Assembly: GCA_002428285.1 (NCBI GenBank)
Contig: DIVO01000037.1
Location: 1 to 16,576 of the forward strand
DNA length: 16,576 nt
Reading direction: 5' to 3'
Origin: Patescibacteria group bacterium UBA6130
GTDB lineage: Bacteria; Patescibacteriota; Microgenomatia; UBA12405; UBA6130
The position numbers and the translations under genes were made by a program. Positions 1 through 7,062 of this stretch are shown piece by piece (positions within the stretch are counted from its first letter, which is position 1; each line of letters begins with the position of its first letter). A model generated the notes under the pieces. The model saw nothing but the letters and a program-made list of their open reading frames with translations, was not told the origin of the DNA and did no database searches.

Positions 1-2
1 CA

Positions 3-590
3 AAAAAGCTCACAGCTCCTGACTTATCTAAAATGCTTGAGTCAAACTGGCATCGCGAAGGTTTTGCCACCAAAAAATACGCTTTAGAAAGCAAAAACCA
101 AGTTAAGAAAATGCTTAAAAAATTCTATGAACATGGGTTTGAGTACAATAAAATAGGACAAGTTATAGCCTTGGAACAACCTTTTAATATTAAAATCGAT
201 TCTAATTTAACCATCAAAGGAGTAATTGATCGAATCGACAATATTGAAAATGATCTGATTGAGGTCATCGACTACAAAACCGGTTCCAGGGTGCCTTCAC
301 AAAAAGAAGTTGACAATAACCTTCAATTAACAATATATGCTTTAGCCATTAACAATCTCAAAGGTTTTTCCTTTAGTCGTTCAGCAGAAAAAATATTGCT
401 CAGTCTCTATTACTTAGAAGAGGGTGTAAAAATCTCAACCCGCAGAACCCAAGATCAGCTTATGCTGGCAAAAAAACTCGTTATAAAAATGGCCGATAAA
501 ATGGAAAATGAGAAACTTCTACCCAAACCAAATAGACCTTATCCTTGTGATTTTTGTGAATATAAGCTTCTTTGCGATGCATACAAGTAA
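3..590 (+). CDS. PD-(D/E)XK nuclease domain protein, C-terminal part (5' end outside window)
   Basis: The reading frame is open to the left edge, so the true start lies outside; the ATG at 33 is internal. Counting from that ATG, the nuclease core is clear: E48, then GVIDRID (63-69, D66), then EVIDYKTG (77-84, with D80 and K82 as metal-site and catalytic residues), then QLTIYA (98-103). The C-terminus has C172, C175 and C181 (CxxC-x5-C), the layout of the Cas4/AddB-type Fe-S cluster, whose fourth cysteine would lie N-terminal, off the window. Such domains occur as stand-alone RecB/Cas4-like exonucleases or fused to the C-terminus of UvrD/AddA/AddB-type helicases. The latter is plausible here but cannot be shown. 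It probably acts in DNA end processing or recombination. No cas genes are visible, so I do not call it Cas4. Confidence 0.85.
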   Translation, partial: KKLTAPDLSKMLESNWHREGFATKKYALESKNQVKKMLKKFYEHGFEYNKIGQVIALEQPFNIKIDSNLTIKGVIDRIDNIENDLIEVIDYKTGSRVPSQKEVDNNLQLTIYALAINNLKGFSFSRSAEKILLSLYYLEEGVKISTRRTQDQLMLAKKLVIKMADKMENEKLLPKPNRPYPCDFCEYKLLCDAYK

Positions 591-603
591 TTAGAACAAT
601 CGA

Positions 604-691
604 AGCTTGTGTTACACATTAAGCAGAGCTTGTGCTGCGCATTAAGCGGAGCTTGTTTTCAATTAAGTAAAGCTTGTTTGCAATTAACCAA
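604..691 (+). repeat. Four degenerate 21-23 bp tandem repeats
   Basis: Four units each begin AGCTTGT: 604-626, 627-649, 650-670 and 671-691. Most continue with CA-ATTAA(G/C) at the end. The first two are 23 bases long and the last two 21. Units 1 and 2 are imperfect palindromes (GCTT...AAGC with GTGT/ACAC or TGC/GCA inside). The unit resembles the duplicated gene-end sequence AAGCTTCTTTGC, so both may come from one slippage or amplification event. The stretch from 591 to 803 holds these repeats, a possible terminator and a possible promoter. I see no gene in it. Confidence 0.65.
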
Positions 692-715
692 ACCTAAAAG
701 AACTTTGGTTGTTTT
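686..715 (+). terminator. Possible intrinsic terminator after the nuclease gene
   Basis: AACCAAA (686-692) and TTTGGTT (704-710) form a perfect 7 bp inverted repeat with an 11-base loop, followed by GTTTT. The stem is short and has only two G-C pairs, so it is weak. It sits about 100 bases after the nuclease stop and before the DUF429 gene, where a terminator would make sense. Confidence 0.3.
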
Positions 716-789
716 CAATTAAGCTTCTTTGCGATGTATATAAAAACATTTAAAAATAATATATTCATAATCGTTACAACAACAAATTT

Positions 790-798
790 TGGTAAAAT
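790..798 (+). promoter_or_regulatory. Extended -10 promoter of the DUF429 gene, probably leaderless
   Basis: TGGTAAAAT is an extended -10 element (TGn followed by TAAAAT, five of six matches to TATAAT). It ends five bases before the GTG at 804. With the usual seven-base distance, transcription would start at about 804-805, on the start codon itself, giving a leaderless mRNA. No convincing -35 box lies 16-18 bases upstream, which fits an extended -10 promoter. Confidence 0.45.
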
Positions 799-803
799 TA
801 TAT

Positions 804-1466
804 GTGAAAACTTTCTTTGCAGGTATTGACCCCGGATCGATCGACGGAAAAACTACTGGCATTTGCTTTCTAAAAAAGAATTTAGGTTTTCGTTTACAAA
901 CTGGAGTCATTGCCGGAAAATATATTCAAAGAGTCTTATCGGCTAAAGAAGGCAAAATCGCCGTAGCAGCAATTAGATCACCCGCGCAAATCGGTCATGG
1001 CAAAGGAGATATGAGATTATGGGAAAAATACCTCTCGCAGAAAGCATTTAAAAAAAGGGGTCTTTCTGCTCTTCCACCATCTTTTGTTCCAAAAGTCATG
1101 GCCACTGGTATTATTGCAAGAGATTACTTGGCAGATCATGGTTTAGTAGAAAATAAAACCATTATAGAAACCCACTATCCTTTATTGGAAAAAGTTATAA
1201 AAAAAACAGTTATAGACAGATTTATGCCCAAAAGAAAAATATTTAAAAGCGAACACGAATATCAGGCTTATTTATGCAGTATCGTTGCCTATCTTCATAA
1301 TAACAAAGAAACATTTTGGATTGGTTACAAGGATGGATTAATGTTTCTTCCAAAACCAAAATATTGGTATAAGAAAGCCTGGAACTTTTTTAACTATCAA
1401 TGGCAAAAAAAGCATATCTTTAGGTATAAACACCTAAAAACAGATTTGACGGCATTAAAATTTTGA
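804..1466 (+). CDS. DUF429 family protein, RNase H-like fold (predicted nuclease, divergent)
   Basis: I chose GTG 804 (220 aa) over the TTG at 789 because it puts the first beta strand and the GIDPGS motif (7-12, D9) at the usual distance from the N-terminus and follows an extended -10 element directly. DUF429 hallmarks in order are GIDPGS...TTG, an RLWEKYL segment near 71-77, ETHYP (E122), the helix QAYLCSIVAYL (154-164) and a strand ending LPKP near 180-185. The fold is that of RNase H/RuvC-like nucleases, but the family's substrate is unknown. Two usually acidic positions look changed: the strand normally reading I-D-x-P reads IRSP (R58), and the helix normally beginning with D before A has Q154. 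D9 and E122 remain. A basic, aromatic tail (about 183-220) extends past the core. It converges with the FemAB gene and overlaps it by 12 bases. Confidence 0.7.
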   Translation: MKTFFAGIDPGSIDGKTTGICFLKKNLGFRLQTGVIAGKYIQRVLSAKEGKIAVAAIRSPAQIGHGKGDMRLWEKYLSQKAFKKRGLSALPPSFVPKVMATGIIARDYLADHGLVENKTIIETHYPLLEKVIKKTVIDRFMPKRKIFKSEHEYQAYLCSIVAYLHNNKETFWIGYKDGLMFLPKPKYWYKKAWNFFNYQWQKKHIFRYKHLKTDLTALKF

Positions 1467-2510
1467 GGCTATCTTCTTTTTTAACCTTAATAAACCCCAT
1501 CTCATCTTATTGGCAGTTAAAGCTGAGGTATAAAAAATTGGGTTGACCACCAGATCCCATGCTCCGGAAGATTTAACTAATTCTCCTCCATATCCCTGTT
1601 TAAAACGATGAAATCCATACCAAGGGTGAAAAACATCAGGATCAGGACCCATACTTCCCCACATATCAAATTTTTTCGCTCCAATTGATTGACCATACTT
1701 AATTGCCTCCCAGCATAACAGGTTGCTAGCCATTAAATTTCTCATACTTGATGAAGACGCCCCATAAGGATAATAAATCCTATCTTTAAAATTAAAAATC
1801 ATCCAAGCGCCTAATACCGCTTTGTCTTTTTTAGCGATAAAGATGTTTGCCATGGAAGACATATGTTTAAATAACAACCTAAAGTACTGAGGGTTATGCA
1901 TATAAAATCCTTGCCTTTCGACCGTATCTTCGAATAAAAGTTTAATAAACTCTTCTAATGCCTGAGGTGAATTATCAATTGACACACTAACACCCTTACG
2001 CTCCGAAAGACCGATATTGTAACGGGTTTTAGGGTGCATATTATCCATCAACTCCTTTTGATCTCTACTTATGTCCAAAACGAAAGTATGTTGGGAAAAA
2101 ATATTTTCTTTAGCATCAATAAGATTAAGCTTTTGGTACTCTGTTTTGTTTTTCTCAATAAAACGAGGATTTAGCTTGCCCTTTAAATTTTCATATCTTT
2201 CCTGAATATCCTCAGGTTCAAATTTTATATAAATGGCTTTTTTTTCTCGAGCTACTTCTTTTACAGCTTCGACCATTTCCCTATCGGGAATCGGTCCTTT
2301 GGGGAAATAACCGACACTAAAACCCAAAGGCAGATGTGAAAAAGTTACCTGCCAAGCTTTAACAAACTTTCCCTGATCGAATAGCCCAAACCTTTCTACC
2401 TCAAGACCTGTTTCCGACTTAAACTCTCCCCATTCCCATGATTGCAATGGGTGATAAACATAACGATTATATTCATCTTTCTCTTTGGAAGTTATTTTTC
2501 TGATAATCAT
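1455..2510 (-). CDS. FemA/FemB-family peptidyltransferase (peptidoglycan bridge-forming type)
   Basis: This 351-residue protein matches the FemA/FemB/FemX family, which uses aminoacyl-tRNA to add amino acids to the peptide stem of peptidoglycan precursors on the inner face of the membrane. Visible landmarks are HPLQSWEWGEFK (20-31), PKGP (70-73), KTRYNIGLSERKGV (161-174), ending the first GNAT-like half, MRNLMASNLLCWEAI (256-270), FDMWGSMGPDPD (281-292) and FKQGYGGELV (303-312). There is no coiled-coil insertion of the size seen in staphylococcal FemA, so it looks like the compact FemX/CPR type. It lies 55 bases after the helicase gene in the same direction. Its stop overlaps the DUF429 3' end in a palindromic 12-base stretch. 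The amino acid it adds cannot be read from the sequence; some relatives act on other acceptors. Confidence 0.88.
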   Translation of the reverse strand: MIIRKITSKEKDEYNRYVYHPLQSWEWGEFKSETGLEVERFGLFDQGKFVKAWQVTFSHLPLGFSVGYFPKGPIPDREMVEAVKEVAREKKAIYIKFEPEDIQERYENLKGKLNPRFIEKNKTEYQKLNLIDAKENIFSQHTFVLDISRDQKELMDNMHPKTRYNIGLSERKGVSVSIDNSPQALEEFIKLLFEDTVERQGFYMHNPQYFRLLFKHMSSMANIFIAKKDKAVLGAWMIFNFKDRIYYPYGASSSSMRNLMASNLLCWEAIKYGQSIGAKKFDMWGSMGPDPDVFHPWYGFHRFKQGYGGELVKSSGAWDLVVNPIFYTSALTANKMRWGLLRLKKKIASKF

Positions 2511-2516
2511 ATCTTT

Positions 2517-2525
2517 TTATTAACA
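2517..2525 (-). promoter_or_regulatory. Weak candidate extended -10 before the FemAB gene
   Basis: On the minus strand TGTTAATAA lies six bases before the FemAB start codon. The position matches the promoter candidates of the DUF429 and helicase genes, but the hexamer TAATAA matches TATAAT at only three of six positions. The gene could equally be transcribed from the helicase promoter. Confidence 0.2.
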
Positions 2526-2565
2526 TCAGATTACCATATTTCGGACTATGCTGAGGATTGAGAAA

Positions 2566-4434
2566 CTACCAATCATCTTCGTCATCATCAAAATCATCTT
2601 CCCAAATATCGTCCTCTTTTCTAAAGGAATTGTCATTTAAGAGGTGATCGGGAATATCGAGTAAAAACTGTGATGGCGCATTATAATTTGTCTGTCCAAA
2701 ATACATTCTTTTTGAAGCAAAGGTTAAATAAAGCCTCTTTTTGGCTCTCGTCATTCCCACATAACAAAGTCTCCTCTCTTCTTCCAGTTTTTCCTTATCT
2801 TCAATATTTTGAGCATGGGGCAATAGACCTTCTTCCATACCTACTAAAAAAACATTTTCAAATTCCAAACCTTTACTGGCATGTATTGTCATTAACCTAA
2901 CAGCATTGTCTTTTAATTTATCCTTCTGTTTTTCCTGTTGAGAATATTCTTGCTGAACCAAAGCTATATTTTCCAAAAAATTACCCAAATCTTTAAACTT
3001 AGTTGCAACTGACTTTAACTCTTCCATATTTTCAATTCTTCGGTAATCATCTTCATCATCAGGATCAAATTTATCCAAATAAGTGCTTGCTTCAAGCAGT
3101 TGCTCAATTAAATCAAAAGGTTCAATCTTATTAACATTATTGTCTTTCAAAAACTCCTTTACTTTTTGGGTTCTTCTAACCCCCATATTTTTTTTGATCC
3201 TATCCCAAGAAATCTCATCTTTAAAATTTAGAGCAACTCTTAACAGAGAGAGCAGATCCTTTATCTCTGCTCTGTCATAAAACTTCAGACCTCCGATCAA
3301 AACATAAGGAATGCTTTTTTGTAAAAACATTTCCTCAAAAACACGAGACTGAGCATTTGTCCGGTACAAAACAACAATCTCAGTTGGATCAACACCATAA
3401 AAATCCGTCAATTTTTTAATCTCATCGGCTACAAAGCCAGCCTCATCTATTTCAGAGTCTCCCTTGTAAACCGTTATCTTACTACCCATATTATTTTCCG
3501 TCCAAAGTTTCAAAATTGGATGGTTCTGATTTTTAGAAATCACGTTATATGCAGCATCGAGAATTGTCTGACTTGAACGATAATTTCTCTCAAGGTTAAT
3601 TACATGCATACCTGGAAAATCCTTTTCTAAAGAAAGGATATTTTGATAGTTAGCTCCTCTCCAAGAATAAATCGCCTGAGAAGCATCTCCGACTACTGTT
3701 AAATTTGGATTTTTACCAGCCAAAAGTTTGGTAATACGATATTGAGCTTGGTTGGTGTCCTGATACTCATCAATCAAGAGATACTTAAAAATATTTCTAT
3801 ACTTATCACGAACATTTTTGTCTTCTCTTAATAATTCAACAGCTTTAAAAAGTAAATCGTCAAAATCAAGCGCCTGCATTTTCTCCATTTCTTTTTGATA
3901 AGCTTTATACACTTGAGAAATATTTTCATGAAAGCTACTTGAAGCATAGGTTGCAACATCTTCGGGAGTCATGAGTTTATTTTTCGATCCTGAAATAATA
4001 GATAGTATTAGTCTGGGTTTATACTCTTTTTCATCCAAATCATTCATTTTAATAACTTTCTTTACCAGCGCCTGCTGATCATTTTCATCATAAATGACAA
4101 AGTTATTATCAATACCTATGCTTTGTCCATCTCTTCTTAAGATGTAGGCACAGAAAGAATGAAAAGTCCCGGCAAATAATCCTCCAACCTTCTGGGATGT
4201 TACCATCTTAAGCAGTAAATTAAGCCTTTTTTTCATCTCTCCGGCGGCTTTATTTGTAAAAGTCAGCAAAAGAAGTTCTCCGGGTTTGACCTTCTTATTT
4301 CCAACCAACCAGGCTGCACGATGGGTTAGAACTCTAGTTTTTCCGCTTCCGGCCCCTGCCAATACAAGCAAAGGTCCCTTGTCATAAGTAACCGCTTCTT
4401 TTTGACGGTCATTTAGAAGGTCCAGTAAGTCCAT
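2566..4434 (-). CDS. uvrD: ATP-dependent 3'-5' DNA helicase, UvrD/PcrA/Rep type (SF1A)
   Basis: All SF1A helicase motifs are present: Q motif LNDRQKEAV (7-15), Walker A GAGSGKT (27-33), Ia LLLTFTNKAAGEM (55-67), Ib GTFHSF (89-94), Walker B LLIDEYQDTN (219-228), motif III VVGDASQAIYSWRGA (247-261), IV LERNYRS (281-287), V TIHASKGLEFENVF (516-529) and VI EERRLCYVGMTRAKKRL (552-568). It should unwind DNA in repair and restart of replication. At 622 residues it is about 100 shorter than typical PcrA/UvrD. Domain 2B looks reduced and the usual C-terminal extension is missing, replaced by a tail of mostly D and E (607-622). The ATG at 4434 is fixed by the Q motif and follows a likely leaderless promoter. 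FemAB follows in the same direction. Confidence 0.95.
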   Translation of the reverse strand: MDLLDLLNDRQKEAVTYDKGPLLVLAGAGSGKTRVLTHRAAWLVGNKKVKPGELLLLTFTNKAAGEMKKRLNLLLKMVTSQKVGGLFAGTFHSFCAYILRRDGQSIGIDNNFVIYDENDQQALVKKVIKMNDLDEKEYKPRLILSIISGSKNKLMTPEDVATYASSSFHENISQVYKAYQKEMEKMQALDFDDLLFKAVELLREDKNVRDKYRNIFKYLLIDEYQDTNQAQYRITKLLAGKNPNLTVVGDASQAIYSWRGANYQNILSLEKDFPGMHVINLERNYRSSQTILDAAYNVISKNQNHPILKLWTENNMGSKITVYKGDSEIDEAGFVADEIKKLTDFYGVDPTEIVVLYRTNAQSRVFEEMFLQKSIPYVLIGGLKFYDRAEIKDLLSLLRVALNFKDEISWDRIKKNMGVRRTQKVKEFLKDNNVNKIEPFDLIEQLLEASTYLDKFDPDDEDDYRRIENMEELKSVATKFKDLGNFLENIALVQQEYSQQEKQKDKLKDNAVRLMTIHASKGLEFENVFLVGMEEGLLPHAQNIEDKEKLEEERRLCYVGMTRAKKRLYLTFASKRMYFGQTNYNAPSQFLLDIPDHLLNDNSFRKEDDIWEDDFDDDEDDW

Positions 4435-4442
4435 AGGATTAC

Positions 4443-4451
4443 ATTCTAGCA
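4443..4451 (-). promoter_or_regulatory. Extended -10 promoter of the helicase gene, probably leaderless
   Basis: On the minus strand TGCTAGAAT is an extended -10 (TGn plus TAGAAT, five of six consensus matches). It lies eight bases before the ATG at 4434, so transcription would start about two bases before the codon. No recognisable -35 element is seen. The 50-base gap after the DUF2298 gene shows no hairpin, so read-through from the upstream operon is also possible. Confidence 0.45.
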
Positions 4452-4484
4452 GACAAACTCTTAATTGGGGGACATAAAAAAATA

Positions 4485-6578
4485 TTAAAGTTTTAGGCGA
4501 TAAATTTTCGTCTCCCCAGAAGAAAATACTTCTTCTCCCAATTTTGCAAATCTTTCCTTCACCAAGCCAGGATACTTTTCTTCTTCAAGTTCTCCTAAAA
4601 AAACATATTCAACCTGGTATTTTTTCAATAAATATTTAGCCACTCCTTCGTCTTCACCTTCATAGATCAATTTAACATCCGCCTGCCTGGCAGATGGTCC
4701 ATCATATCCCCCTCTCCAAAGCCATTCATGCACGATCCATCCCTCAACTGTCGGCAATCCTGTCATTGAAGAGACACGATTAAACATCGTATAACTGTCT
4801 CCAACTGCCTCTAAAATTACACTTTGTTTTTTGACATTCTCTTTTAGCCATAAAATAGCCTCGTAATCATCTTTGTTGCTTTCTAAAAAGTTCAAACCAT
4901 ACAATCCTTTGTATCTCTCGGGTTTCAGTTCCCCATAATAGCCTTTAATTGCATAAGAGATATAATTCATGTGTCCGGCAAAACCCACAAGGAAGATTAG
5001 AGTAAACAGGATCTGAAGATATTTATTTTGCTCCAAAAATCCCTTAAGTCTAATTAGGATATATCCTCCCGCAAGTGCGAACATAACAAATGACTGATAA
5101 ACAAGTTTAAACATCGTGTTGGCTCGATGATATTCAGCAATATAAATATCCTTTACATAAAAAATCTCAGGAATAATTAAAAGGGTTATAGAAATAATAA
5201 GAAGAGAAATTATAAAATTGTCTCCGGTTATTAGTTTCTTTTTGTTTTTTAGCCGCCAAAAAATAAATATTAAAAAACTGACTGAATAAAATAAGAAAAA
5301 TCCCCAAAGAATCAAAAGCTGCCGCAAAAGAGATCTAGCATTCACAAATCCGATACCTTCAGTCATCGGACTAAATTCTAAAGCAAAAGGCAAAGCAAAT
5401 ACTATGCTTAAGAGTAATATAGGTACCCCGTAGGATATAAGACTTTTAAAAATACGCATATAATTGATTTTTCCCTTTTCCCCAAATATCAAAACCAAAA
5501 AAATTGCCAACGCAAGCACTCCCCCGTATATGGGAAAATCCCAGGAGTTAGTCATATACATGGCCGCTAAACATAAAGATAATGTAAAGATAAAATAATT
5601 AAGTTCTTTATTCTTTCCAGTCTTTTTCCCGATTTCAACCAAAAAAGCCACTAAAACCGACAGGTATAGTAAAACGGTAGGAATGTCGTTCATGTGACCG
5701 TGAAGATCGGCAACTACAAAAGAGTAAATTGGAAACTCATGGATAGTTTTATCATTAGGATTATTTGGGTTGTATCCAATAAATCTCGTAGCATCAGGAT
5801 ACCAATAAGTATCGCTTTCTCCCTTGATAGTGGCATAATAAGTTGAATGCAAATTGCCTCCTATGGTCAAAAGCATGGCAGAAATCAGACCAGCAACCAG
5901 TATCTCCTTTTTACCTATCTTTTTCAAAGAATTATTAGCTTTCTTTAATAAAAAAACCAAATTTGCAGATAAACTAAAGGTTAAGCTAAAGGCAAAAGCA
6001 AAAATTGTCCCCAATAACAAATTGTAAGTATAAGCAGAATCAATACCCGACAACTTAGTTACAACTGCTCCCTGAAGATGACCAAAATAATAATAATTTA
6101 TACTTTCACCGGCAAACCACATGTCTTGTGGAGGAAAAAACTCAGATCTCAAAATTGAGTTAACAAACCCAAAGTCCATAAACTTCTCCAATCCTTCAAT
6201 ATTTGGCTGAAAGCCTCTAATCAAACTCCACGCGGCCAGACTGAGAAAGAATAATATTTCCTCGAAAACAAATACTTTCGCATTTTCTCGTATAACTTGA
6301 CGATATTCGTTTAGCCCTTTCTTTTTCGAAATTAAAAGCATAATAATCAAAATCAGAAGGATAACAAACAAAACACTAGATTGGGTAAATGGTAGTAGGT
6401 GGAAGTAGCCTAAAACAAAAACTATAAAAGATAAAAGTATCCAAGAAAAAACTTTTGAGGCAATCCAACCTTTATCAAAAAATATATTTAAAATCCTACT
6501 CACCAGAGGAAAGGAGATTAGACCAAGAAAAAAGAATATCAGCCACCAATATCCAATTAACACAAGATCACTTGTCAT
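4485..6578 (-). CDS. DUF2298 (Chlor_Arch_YYY) multi-membrane protein, GT-C-like
   Basis: A 697-residue membrane protein with a dozen or more hydrophobic segments. It carries the signature of the DUF2298/YYY family: EKFMDFGFVN (131-140), FFPPQDMWFAGESIN (147-161), the triple tyrosine YYYFGHLQGAV (162-172) and HEFPIYSFVVADLHGHM (280-296) with conserved D291, H293 and H295. Later RANTMFKL marks a conserved loop. The last roughly 130 residues are a soluble domain (LWLKENV... YVFLGELEEE) like the C-terminal domains of GT-C enzymes. The family's reaction is unknown; the acidic and His loops in the first half and the overall layout suggest a lipid-linked sugar transferase. Its start overlaps the PAP2 gene by 11 bases, making it the last gene of the six-gene minus-strand operon. 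Confidence 0.88.
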   Translation of the reverse strand: MTSDLVLIGYWWLIFFFLGLISFPLVSRILNIFFDKGWIASKVFSWILLSFIVFVLGYFHLLPFTQSSVLFVILLILIIMLLISKKKGLNEYRQVIRENAKVFVFEEILFFLSLAAWSLIRGFQPNIEGLEKFMDFGFVNSILRSEFFPPQDMWFAGESINYYYFGHLQGAVVTKLSGIDSAYTYNLLLGTIFAFAFSLTFSLSANLVFLLKKANNSLKKIGKKEILVAGLISAMLLTIGGNLHSTYYATIKGESDTYWYPDATRFIGYNPNNPNDKTIHEFPIYSFVVADLHGHMNDIPTVLLYLSVLVAFLVEIGKKTGKNKELNYFIFTLSLCLAAMYMTNSWDFPIYGGVLALAIFLVLIFGEKGKINYMRIFKSLISYGVPILLLSIVFALPFALEFSPMTEGIGFVNARSLLRQLLILWGFFLFYSVSFLIFIFWRLKNKKKLITGDNFIISLLIISITLLIIPEIFYVKDIYIAEYHRANTMFKLVYQSFVMFALAGGYILIRLKGFLEQNKYLQILFTLIFLVGFAGHMNYISYAIKGYYGELKPERYKGLYGLNFLESNKDDYEAILWLKENVKKQSVILEAVGDSYTMFNRVSSMTGLPTVEGWIVHEWLWRGGYDGPSARQADVKLIYEGEDEGVAKYLLKKYQVEYVFLGELEEEKYPGLVKERFAKLGEEVFSSGETKIYRLKL

Positions 6579-7062
6579 TGTTTTTTAAGAAGTAATTTAA
6601 CATAAATATTACAACTAAACCTATTATGCTTCCACCCAAAATATCAATAGGATAATGTAAACCGAAATATATTCTAGTATAATCCATAATTAATACTCCC
6701 GGCAAGGCAAGAATAAATATTTTTTTGTTGTAGAGAAAAAGAAAATACAGGACAATAATTCCCTTCATAGCGTGACCGGATGGAAAGCTTCCTTGAGAAT
6801 ATGAGGTAAGCCAATTGGGCGGAGTTGATCCTAATTCTAAAAATGGCCGACTCCAAGGAGAAAAATGCTTTAAAACCGTTTCAATAGTTTGGGCAATGAC
6901 TAAAGACATCCAAAGAAAAAACAAAGATTTTTTGGTATTTTTAAACAAAAAAAATAGAGAAATAATCACAACAATCAGCCAAATATACCAGTAGGAAAAA
7001 AAATACAAAACATCATAGTAGTTTTTAGCTATTTGAAATGGCTGCCAAAAAAGAAAATTCAT
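6568..7062 (-). CDS. PAP2-family membrane phosphatase (probable polyprenyl-diphosphate phosphatase)
   Basis: The 164-residue protein has the complete three-part PAP2 active site: K65-x6-R72-P73 (KHFSPWSRP), P94-S-G-H97 and R130-x5-H136-x3-D140 (TRIYFGLHYPID). About five or six membrane helices fit the family fold, with the active site on the outer face. PAP2 enzymes remove phosphate from lipid phosphates or diphosphates. In this glycosyltransferase operon, recycling of undecaprenyl (or similar) diphosphate to the monophosphate is the likely role, as in BcrC/PgpB-type proteins; phosphatidic acid or phosphatidylglycerol phosphate are alternatives. The ATG overlaps the stop of the preceding gene as TAATG, suggesting translational coupling. 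Its end overlaps the DUF2298 start by 11 bases. Confidence 0.9.
   Translation of the reverse strand: MNFLFWQPFQIAKNYYDVLYFFSYWYIWLIVVIISLFFLFKNTKKSLFFLWMSLVIAQTIETVLKHFSPWSRPFLELGSTPPNWLTSYSQGSFPSGHAMKGIIVLYFLFLYNKKIFILALPGVLIMDYTRIYFGLHYPIDILGGSIIGLVVIFMLNYFLKNNDK

Larger units (their letters stand above)
563..743 (+). repeat. Direct repeat of the nuclease gene's 3' end
   Basis: Bases 563-586, which encode the last residues KLLCDAYK of the nuclease, recur at 720-743 with 22 of 24 bases identical (differences at 580/737 and 584/741). The offset is 157 bases, so the second copy lies in another frame. Read from 721 it would encode KLLCDVYKNI and then a stop at 751-753. One difference is A to V and the other is silent. 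This looks like a duplicated gene end left behind, or an insertion that split off an older terminus. It is not a separate gene. Confidence 0.7.

Noticed and set aside
604..691. Repeat cluster as a CRISPR array
   Set aside because: The units are contiguous, with no spacers, differ from each other, and there are no cas genes. The nuclease at 3-590 alone is not evidence for Cas4.
789..803. TTG 789 as the start of the DUF429 gene
   Set aside because: TTG 789 overlaps the extended -10 element. GTG 804 gives the usual distance to GIDPGS and follows that element.
719..910. Minus-strand frame of 63 codons over the DUF429 start
   Set aside because: It overlaps the conserved GIDPGS region antisense and has no recognisable content.
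804..1466. RuvC resolvase, suggested by GIDPG near the N-terminus
   Set aside because: The later motifs (RLWEKYL, ETHYP, QAYLC, terminal LPKP strand) follow DUF429, not RuvC, and the length and tail do not fit.
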